NCBI GenBank assembly: GCA_965651135.1 | Contig: CBFGRJ010000001.1 | Location: 9,549-73,548, forward strand | DNA length: 64,000 bases | DNA from: JAICQQ01 sp965651135 | GTDB taxonomy: Bacteria; Myxococcota_A; Polyangia; Polyangiales; Polyangiaceae | Reading direction: 5' to 3' | In this document: positions 17,585 through 27,500 of the stretch, piece after piece | How positions within the stretch are numbered: position 1 is the stretch's first letter | How the letters are laid out: every line of letters starts with the position of its first letter | Translations under genes and position numbers: made by a program | The notes under the pieces: generated by a model | Database searches by the model: none | Told to the model about the DNA's origin: nothing | The model's input: only the letters and a program-made list of their open reading frames with translations

Positions 17585-18445
17585 ATGGTCGGCAGTCGTC
17601 TCGATTCGGCCCTCCGCTTCGCGCTATTGGCCTGGTTCTTCCTGGCTTTGGCCTGCGCACGGCAGGGGCCCACCCCGCTGCAGCAAGCAACTCTGTTGGC
17701 CGACAAGGGCAGGCACGAGGAAGCCGAGGCGCTTCTCCGCGATCATTTGGTCGAACACCCGGACGCGATCGCTGAGCGCCGCTTGTTGATTCGCGTCGTC
17801 GCGCTCAGCGGACGCATGGACCTCGTGGAGCGCGAGGTGGCTCGCTTGGCGCAACGTCTCAAGCCGAACGATCCGACACCTTGGATCGAGCTGGGCCACG
17901 CGTTCGAGCTGAATCACCACTACGAACAGGCGCTCGAGATGTTCGATCGCGCTGCCGAACACAATCCCGCGGATCCGGCCGGCCCGTTGACAGGCGGTCT
18001 GCGCGCCGCGCGCTGGGGTGAGGTGGAGCTGGCAATGCCCCGGTTGGAAGAAGCGCTGCGACGCGATCCTTCCAACGCGAAAGCCTGGCATGCCTTGGGC
18101 CTGGTGCGCGTTCACCTGCGCGATCCGAGCGGTGCGAAAATCGCCTATGAATCGGGGTTGCAGGCGAACCCGAAGAGTATCGAAAACCGAATCGGGCTGG
18201 CGACCCTTGCCTTCTCGTTGGACCAGCCAGAGCACGCATTGGCCCAGTACGACGCCATTCTGGCAGACCGGCCCGATTTTGCAGACGCACACTTGGGCCG
18301 ATCCTTTGCGCTCATCAAGTTGGGGCGACTGTCGGATGCGCGCGAAGCGCTCGACACAGGTTACCGTCTCGGTGCAAACCCGGGTGTCGTCGCTCGGCAG
18401 CGAGCGCTGCTGGACCGGCTCGAAGCGCGACGCGGACCGTTCTAA
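17585..18445 (+). CDS. TPR-repeat lipoprotein
   Basis: A 286-residue predicted lipoprotein. The N-terminus has a hydrophobic run and lipobox LALAC, so it would be lipidated at that Cys. The rest is about six TPR units (for example PTPWIELGHAFELNHHYEQALEMFDRAA split over helices A and B, and AKAWHALGLVRVHL), ending near DRLEARRGPF. TPR lipoproteins of this size act as outer-membrane docking partners (PilF/PilW-like, for example). No pilus gene is adjacent, so that role is only an option. It precedes the giant repeat gene by 115 bp on the same strand. Confidence 0.83.
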   Translation: MVGSRLDSALRFALLAWFFLALACARQGPTPLQQATLLADKGRHEEAEALLRDHLVEHPDAIAERRLLIRVVALSGRMDLVEREVARLAQRLKPNDPTPWIELGHAFELNHHYEQALEMFDRAAEHNPADPAGPLTGGLRAARWGEVELAMPRLEEALRRDPSNAKAWHALGLVRVHLRDPSGAKIAYESGLQANPKSIENRIGLATLAFSLDQPEHALAQYDAILADRPDFADAHLGRSFALIKLGRLSDAREALDTGYRLGANPGVVARQRALLDRLEARRGPF

Positions 18446-18473
18446 ACCAAAGCGGATTCAGCGAGTTGCAGGC

Positions 18474-18502
18474 TTGTAACGCTTCGTGCCAGAGCGTAAT
18501 CT
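18474..18502 (+). promoter_or_regulatory. Possible sigma-70-type promoter of the giant repeat gene
   Basis: TTGTAA (18474-18479) and TAATCT (18497-18502) are 17 bp apart, upstream of the ATG at 18561, in an otherwise gene-free 115-bp gap. The match is only 4/6 and 3/6 to the consensus. An A8 tract (18529-18536) lies in the leader, and GGAGA is directly before the ATG. Low confidence. Confidence 0.3.
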
Positions 18503-18560
18503 GGCCCCCCTTCGTCGTGATTTCACATAAAAAAAACGGGGGACTCAATACGGGTGGAGA

Positions 18561-21500
18561 ATGGATTCTCAGACGGTCCGCACACTTCTAGGCAAACTCC
18601 AGGTAGACCCCGATTCCCAGGAAGACTGGGCAGAGCTGCGTCAGCAGGTGAGCCACCGAGCTGGCGATCTCGGCGAAGACGACTTTTTGCGCTTACTGGA
18701 TGCTGCCCGCGAGCAACATCAGGCGCGCGGCGAGTGGGATGCGGTTCGCAAGCTCTTGGAAATTGCCATCGCTCTGGTGGAGGGCACGCCTCGAGAAGCG
18801 CCTTTGGTTCGTGAGCACGCCCGCGTCTTGATCGAGGAGCTGCTGGATGACGACGGCGCTGCCGCCGACTACGTGCGCTTGCTCGAGATCTCGCCGGACG
18901 ATGCTGCCATCACGCAGGCATTGGAGGAGACGGAGCGCAAGCGCGAGCGCTACAAAGACCTGGTAAAAAGCTACGTTACCGAGGCCGAGGCGGCTCAGGA
19001 CGACGTCTACAAGAGCTCCATGTTGATGCGGGCCAGCGAGATGGAGCTGCGCTTCGCCGGCGAAGAGGCCGATATCGATCGGATTATCGACAGGCTCGAG
19101 CAAGCGGTTCGCTTGGATCCGAGCAACGTCGGCGCCAGCAAGATGTTGGAGCGCGTGTATCGACGCAACCAGCGTTGGGACGAAGTCGCGCGCGTCTTGG
19201 AACGCGTGGCCGATCGCAGTGAAGACGTGAACAGCAAGGCCGCGGCGGGTATTCGCTTGGCGCGCACCTACCTGCACAAGCTGGGTGACAAGGACCGCGC
19301 CTCGCGAGCTTACGACCGAGTGCTCAGGGCTCGCCCCGACCATCGAGAAGCCAAGGAGTTCTTGGCCGGGTTTTACTCTGCCGAAGAACGTTGGGACGAT
19401 TTGGTTCAGCTCTACGAAAACGATCTGAAGACGAAGGGCGCGGACAGCAAAGACACCGTCGGCGACATGTTTCAGATCGCGATGTTGCACTGGCGCAAGC
19501 GCGAAAGCCCGAGCGACGCCGAGCCGTGGTTCGAACGGATTCGCAAGATCGAGCCGGCGCACGAAGGCGTGTTGAACTTTTTTCGCGAATACTCTGCGGC
19601 ATTGGACGACGACGCCCACTTGATCGACATTCTTAGCGCGGCGCAGAAAGCCGAGCGAGACAAGCAAAAGAAGACGGCGCTCGGCAAAGAGATCGCGAAG
19701 CTGGCCGAAGGTCAGAAGAACGCGCAAAAAGCCATCGAACAGTACAAGAGTATTCTGCGACAAGATCCGGATAATCAGGAAGCGCGCGAGGCGCTGAAGC
19801 GCCTTTACAAGCAGACGCAGGGCTACAACGCACTGGTCGAGCTGCTGCGCCAGCAGCTGGAGCGAACGCCTCAGGAGGCTTACGAGGAGCGGGTGGCCAT
19901 TTTGCGCGAGGTGGCTACCGTCTACCGGCAGTATCTCAAGAGCGATACCGCGCTGGTCGCCGTGCTCAATCAGATCGTGCAGCTCGATGACAAGCTCGAC
20001 GAACACGACATTCTGGAAGTGCGTGAGCTCGTCTCGCTCTACGAGAAGCTGGGGCGCTATCGCGACCTGCTCACCAACCAGCAACGGTTGGCTCAATGGA
20101 CGCCAGATCTGGACGAGAAAAAGGCCCTCTACCGAGCGGTAGCTCGGCGTTGGCTCGAGCAGTTTTCGAACGTACAGAATGCCACGGAGGCTTATGCCGA
20201 GCTCTTGAAGATCGCGCCCGACGACGTCGAGGCTCGGGAGCGACTCGAGGAGCTCTACCGAAAGCGTAGGGCATGGCCGGCTCTATACGAGTTGTACGAA
20301 TCCGAGTTGGAGACAGCAGAAGGCGCAGCCCGGTTGTCGCTGATGAAAGAGATGGCGCAGCTGGCTGCGGAACGGCTGAACCGCGGCAGCGACGCCGTAC
20401 GCTTGTACAAGCAAATCTTGGACGCCGACCCCAGCAGAACGGATGTGCTCGATTCTTTGGAAAAGCACGCCGAACGCGCAAGGGACTGGGTCAACCTCGC
20501 CGATGCGCTCGAGCGCCGCGTCGAGTTGCTCGAAGACGACAAGCAAGCTCGCCTCGCAGTACTGCAAAAGCTAGGGTCGGTGTACGCCGATCATCTCTCC
20601 GCTCCTGACAAGGCCACTCAGGCTTGGCGTCGGGTGCTCGAGCTGCAGCCGGGGCATCATCGCGCCCTGCGGGTCTTGCGTGAAGCCTTTCTGCAAGAAG
20701 CCGACTACGACGGCCTGGAGGAGTTGTACGGGTCCCAACAAGATTGGGAAGGCTTGGCCGACGTCTTCAGCACGGCTGCGGATCGCGCGCGTGACGATGC
20801 GCAAAAGGTCGAGCTCAGCTACCGAGCCGCGGCGGTTTACGAAACCCGCCTCAACCAGCCGGACCGAGCCTTTCGCTCGTATGAGCGCATTCTGGCCGTC
20901 GACCCCGAGGACGTGAAGGCGGCGCGTGCCCTGATCCCGCTGTACGAGAAAGACGAGAAATGGAACCGCCTGCCGGCTCTGTACGAAGTCTTGCTCGACA
21001 AGGCGCAGACACCCGATGAGAAGGTGGAGCTCTTGAGCCGTTTGGTTCAGGTATCGGGCAGCCGCCTTGCCGACAAGAAGGCTGCAGCTTTGTATGCTCA
21101 GCAGGCGTACGCCATTGCTCCCGACAGCGATGCCGCGCTCGAGCTGCTCGAGCAGACCTGCCGTGCCGCCGGTGCCTGGGACGAGCTCGTGGCGTCGCTG
21201 GAGGCGAGGCTCGCCAGCGCAACACTGCCCAGCTCGCCCCCGCCGCCGAAGCGCAGGCGCCGCAGGAAGCGTGGTGCATCCGAGGCGCCGTCACAGCCGC
21301 CGAAGGCGGAAGGCATTACCTCCAGCGAGCGCCGCATGCTTAGCCTGAAGCTCGCCCGCGTCTACTCCGACGAGCTGGGCAAGGTAGACCAGGCGATCGC
21401 GACGCTGAAAAAGCTTCTGGAACAGTCCCCTGCCGACACTGAAGCGGCGCACACGCTCGAGGCGATTCTGCGTCGTGAGCAGCGTCGCGACGACCTGCGC

Positions 21501-24500
21501 TGGCTCTTGGAGTTGAGGGTCAAGCACGCACCCGACGATCGAGAGCGTCTAGCCATTCTAAAAGAATGGGCAACTCTGGAAGAAGAGGTGTTCGAGTCGC
21601 CCGAAGCGGCGGTATCGCTGCATCGCCGCGTGCTGGAGATCGACAAGGCAGACGTCACGTCTCTCACCACGCTGGCTCGTTTGTTGCTGAAGGCGGGTGA
21701 CGCCGAAGGAGCCTCCGAGGTCGTGGCCCAGCAGCGCGACGTTTCTGAAGGAGACGAACGCGCAGAGCGCGAGCTCGAGCTGGCCGACCTCTACCTGACT
21801 CGCTTGGACAAGCCAGCAGAGGCGCTGCAGGCATGCGTCAGGGCTTTGCAGAACGAAGCGGCCAAGCCCAAGGCCGTGGCGTTGCTCGAGCGTTTGGTCG
21901 AGCGTGACGCAACCAAGGTCAAGGCGGCGGAGCTCTTGGCCGAGCTCTACGCGGCGGGCGGCGATGCCCGTCGCGAGGCCCAGGCGCTGGAGGTCATGAT
22001 CGCCGACGCCACCGACGATGCGGACCGCCTGGACTTGTACCAGCGCTTAGCCACGGTGCTGGAAGGAAAGCTGGGTGCCTACAGCAGCGCGCTCGACGTC
22101 ATGCTGCAGGCGGTCGTGCGCTACCCCTCCGAGCTCCCGCTGTGGGATCGCGCCGAGGCCTTGTCTGCTGCTTCGGGGCGCCCGACGGACCTTGCGGAGC
22201 GGTATCGCGAGGTCTTGCGCGGCAAGCTCGATCGAGAGATCGAGATCGAGCTGTCAGAACGAGCTGCCCGACTGCACGAGGATAAGTTGGGCGATCCGAT
22301 CGGCGCCGCTCCGTATCTCGAAAAGATCCTGGAGCTCGACCCGAGCAACGAGCCCGCGTTTCAGCACCTGAAGGACATCTTGACGGCAGCGGAACGCTGG
22401 GGGGAGCTGGAAGCGCTGTACGACCGCGCTTCCAGGGCGACCGACGACGTGCAGCGACAGATCGACATGCTGGTCGAAGTCGCATTGATTTGCGAAGAAA
22501 TCACCGAGGACGCCCCGAAGGCCATCCGCTACTACGAGCGGATCCTCGAAATCGACCCGATGCACGACGCTTCCAGCAAGGCGTTGGACCGGCTTTATGT
22601 ACGTCAGGGCGACAACGAAAAGCTGGCCAAGCTTTTGACCCGCCGCCTGGAAACGGCCGTGGGCGACGAGCTGGTCGAGACAAAGCTTCGATTGGCGCGC
22701 ATCCAGATCGATTTGCACCACCCGGAGAGTGCCATCGACCACGTCGAGGACGTGCTCCGCGAGCGCCTCAACGACTACCAGGCGCGTGAGCTCGCCGAGC
22801 GCATGCTGGAAATCGGCAGCCTGAGGGTACGCGCGGCTCGCATGCTCGAAAGCGTGTACGAGTCGCGCAACGAGATCCGCGACCTGGTGCGAGTCTTGAT
22901 GATTCGACTCGAGGGGCTGGACGACGAACAAGAAGAAGATCGAAGTCCCGAAGAGCAGGCCGAGCTGTTGCGACGCATCGCGACCCTGCGTGACGATCGC
23001 CTGCACGACGACCAGGGTGCACTCGACGCGCTGTGCAGATTGGTGCCGCTCGATCCGCTCGATGCCGATGCACGCCAGCGTTTGATCGAGGTGGGGCGCC
23101 GCGTGGGCGAGCACGAGCGCGTTGCCGTGGTGCTGACCCGAGCCGCAAAGAATGCGGACTCGCCTGGGCTAAAAGGCGAAATTTTGCTCAAAGTGGCGGG
23201 ACTCTACGAAGATCAAATTGGCGACAAACAGCGCGCCGAGCTGACCTATCGCGAGGTCGTAGAGCTGGACGAGTCGGACGCGGCACTCGTGCTCCCGGCT
23301 GCGAGGTCTTTGGAACGCCTGTACGTAGCGTCGGGCGAGCACGAAAAGCTCGCGGGCATTCTGCGCATTCAGGTGGGTCTCGAGCCCGACGCCGAGGCTC
23401 GCGCGCAGCTGTTGGGGCGACTCGGTGAGCTCTGTCAGCACGTTTTGGGTGACAACGACGGGGCCATTGCCGCGTGGAAGGCCAGGGTAGAAGAAAACCC
23501 GGACGACGATGTGGCGTTGGCAGCGCTGGATGCCTTGTACGTTTCGACGGAGCGCTATCGAGAACTCGTGTCGGTGCTGGAGCGTCGTCGCGAGATTGCG
23601 ACCGATGATGCACGGCGCAAGGAGCTTTTGACGCGCGCCGCGGAGACGCAGTGGAAGCAGCTGTCAGAGATAGCCGAGGCGATCGAGAGCTACCAAACTC
23701 TAGTGGCGGAATTCGGGGCTGACGTCGCCGCCTTGAGTGCGCTCGAGCAACTGTACGTTGCTGCCGACCGATACGAAGAGCTGGCGGACGTGTACGACCG
23801 ACACTTGGAAATTGCGCCTGACGACAGCGAGCGGTTGAGGCTGTACGCCGCCCTGGGAGAAGTGAAGCGCAAGCATCTCAATGACTGGGAGGGTGCCCTG
23901 GGCGCCTATCGCAAGGCACTCGAGATCGATTCGCAGCACGAACCCAGCCGGCACGCCCTCGAAGAAATGCTGGATAGCTCCGACAGCATCACCAGGCGTG
24001 AGAGCGCCGCGGTGCTGAGGCCGATCTACGAAGCAGAAACCGATGCACAGCGCTTGCTGCGCGTGCTCGAGATCGAGGTAGACACGGCCGAGGACCCAGA
24101 TACGAAACTCAGGGGTCTGGAGCGAGCGCTGAGCGTTGCCGAGGATGCGCTGGATGACAGAACCCGAGCCTACTCGTACGCCGAACGGGCGGTGCGCGAA
24201 GCAGCCGGACACACGGCACTCGGCCCCTACTTGGAGCATCTGGAGCGCCTGGCGGCTGCCACACAGCGACGGGCGGACCAGGTCAAACTCTTGTGTGAGG
24301 TGGTTCCGGACATCTTCGACGGCAATGTGCAGATCGACGTGACGTTGCGTATTGCCGATTTGGCTCGGCACCAACTCGCCGACCGCGAGCTGGCCAGGCA
24401 GTACTACCAGAAAGCTCTAGAGCTTCGCGTGGACGATCCCAAGGCGCTGGCTGCCCTGGAATCGCTGTACGAGGAGGCCGGCGACGCCCAGAGCTTGCTC

Positions 24501-27500
24501 GATATTTTGGAGCGCAGAGCCGACACTGCCGAAACCGACGCAGATCGCAAACAGTTCTTGTTCCGGCGTGGGCGCCTGCTGGCGGAGGTCATCGAAGACC
24601 GGCGCAAGGCCATCGAGGTCTATGAAGCCATTTTGGACATGGAGCTCGAACCTGCCGCCATCGAGGCGCTGGAGAGCCTGTACACCCACGAAGAAATGTG
24701 GGTCGAGCTGATCACCTTGTACCAACGACAGCTCGATTCTCGGGTGGGCGATGCCGCGCTGCTGCACGTGAAGATTGCGCAAGTCGCAGCGAAGCAAATG
24801 AACGATTTGCATCGCGCGTTCGACGAATTCGAGGCAGCCCTGGACATCGAAAGGCAGCACGAGCCGGCCATCAAGGGGCTGGAGGAGCTGCTGGCTGGGT
24901 CCATCGATGTGGAGTTCAGGGCACGTGCCGCTTCGCTGCTCGAACCCGTTTATCTAGCTCGTGCGGACTACAAGAGCCTGCTCGAGGCCATCAAGGCGCG
25001 TTTGGCGGCCAGCCAGGACCCCATCGAGAAGCGCGAGCTGCTGACTCGGCTTGCGAAGCTGTACGAGGAGCAGCAGGAGGACTACCTCGCGGCTCTGGAC
25101 ACGACGGCCAAGCTGCTGGACGACGACCTAGCCGACGACGATACGATTCACGAGCTCGAACGGCTCGCGAAGGTGGCTGGCGCCAGCCAAAAGCTCGCCG
25201 AAATCTACTCCTCACGGCTCGCCGATCAGCCGATCGAAGACGATGCCGGACTAAGGCTTTGCCGTCGCACCGGCGAGTTGTTCAGCGAGCTCGGCGATTC
25301 GCGGCGGGCGCTCGAGTTTTACCGGCGCGCGCTCGCGTTCGAGCCCGAGAATCGTGAGCTGTTCGACGCGGTGGACGCCATCTTGCGCGACACCGAACAG
25401 CATGCCGCGCGTGTGGAGCTGTATCGAGACGCGCTGAATCATCGGTTCGATCCCGACGATCGGCTGAAAGCGCTCCATGTCATCGCCAGGCTCCAGACGG
25501 AAGCGCTGAATCAACCGGACGAGGCCATTGAAACCTACCGGCAGGCACTCGAGGTGGACGAGACGAACGTCGAGACGTTGGATGCCTTGACCAAGCTCTA
25601 CCAAAAGCGAAAGCGCTACACGGATCTGGCGGAGCACTACCTCAGGCGTGCGGAATCCACCCCGGACATCGAGGCGGCGGCTGAGTTTCGGTTGTCGCTT
25701 GCCAGGCTCTACAAGAACGAGCTCGAAGAACCGGAGCGTGCGCTCGACCAGCTCGAAGAAATCGTGCAATCGCTGCCGTCTCACGAAGCGGCCATAGAAG
25801 AGCTCGAAGCGATGCGAGCTTCCGAGGAGTTTCGCGAGCGAACGGTGGAGATCTTGCGTCCGCTCTACGAATCCCTGGATGACTGGAAGCGACTCATCAA
25901 GCTGAACGAAGATCGGTTCAGCTTGGCCGGAGATGTTCATGAACAAGTCGCGGTTCTGCGAGAAACAGCAGAGCTGTGGGAATCTCGAGGCCGCAATCAG
26001 GAGCGCGCCAGGCTCGCCCTGAAAGAAGCGTTCCGGCTCGACCCAGAAGACAACGACGTGAGGGCGAGCTACGAGCGCCTGGTCGAGGCCACTTCTGCAT
26101 GGGACGAGCTTGCCGCTCTGTACGACGAAGTCCTGGCCGAGTCGCCCGACATCCTCACGAAGCGGGACGTGCTGTCGACTCTCGCCGAGGTGCACAACAA
26201 GCGGAGGGACGATCCGCGACGAGCGCTCGATGCCTACGATCGCCTGCATCGCGTGGACGAAACGGACCTCACGCCGCTGAACTACATGGAGCGCCTGGCC
26301 ACATTGCTCAGCGATTGGCCGGTGTTGGTTCGAGTGCTGACGGCGAAGGCGGAGCTCTCCCTCGACGAAGAAGAGCGAGCTTCGATTTGGCGACGCGTCG
26401 GCGAGGCGAAGCGCGACATGCTCGATGACCCGACCGGCGCCATCGAAGCCTACGAACGGGCGCTGGAGATCGAGCCAAGCAACGCGTTCACGGTCGATTG
26501 CCTCATCGAACTGTACGAGCAGCACGAGAATTCGGAGCGCCTGGTGGAGCTCTACCAGATGCGGGTGGACCTTTGCGACGAGGATGACGCGGAGTTGAAG
26601 TACAACCTGCTTTCGTCTGCCGCGGAGGTATACGAGACGAAGCTCAAAGATCACTCGCGCGCCATCGAAGTGCTGACGCAGGCTCTGGATGTTCAGCCGG
26701 GAGATGCCAAAGTGCTTTCGGCGCTGAATCGCCTCTACCGAGCCGAGCAGATGTGGCCCGAGTTGCTCGACAACTTGCGCGCGCAAGCCGAGCTGGCGGA
26801 AGGGGCGGAAGAGCGTGCGCTGCTACGGCGCCAGATTGGGGAAATTCTGGCCACCAAGTTGGAGCAGTACGAGGAGGCCTTGGAAGCGTACCGATTGGTC
26901 TTGGAGGACACGCCCGAGGACGAAACGACCATCGCCAAGGTCCGAGAGATCGGCGAAGAACACGAAGACTTGCGGCTGACGGTCGCCGAGGTGTTGGTCC
27001 CCGTGCTGACCCAAACCAACGCCCACGAACCCTTGGTGGCGGTGCTCGAAATGCGCCTCACGGCCGAAATGGATCCCGAACAGCGTGTCGAGACACTGCG
27101 CTCGATAGCCCAGGTGCTCGAAGAGAAGCTCGAGCGCGTGTCGGATGCCGAAGGCGCCCTGCTGCGCGCGCTGTCCGAAAAGCCCGAGGGTCAGGATCTG
27201 CACGAAGGCATCGAGCGGCTTGCTGAAGCCTCGAACGGCTGGGGCCGCTACGCGGATGTGCTCGAAGAGCGAGCACAAGCCACGTTCGATCCCGAAGTGG
27301 CCAAAGATCTGTTCGTACGAGCAGGTCACATCGCCGAGCGGCACCTGCATGACAATCGGCGTGCAGTCGAAGATTTCACGCGAGCCATCGAACAAACGGG
27401 TGATCAACCCGAGCTATTGGTGGCGCTCGACCGGTTGTACAGCAACTTGGGGGATGCCGAGCGGTTGAGTGAGATCCTCGACCGGCGCGTCGTGGTCGAG

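Noticed and set aside
18526..18545. A8 tract before the giant gene as a slippage or attenuator signal.
   Set aside because: No hairpin or coding frame runs over it; it is only an A-rich leader.
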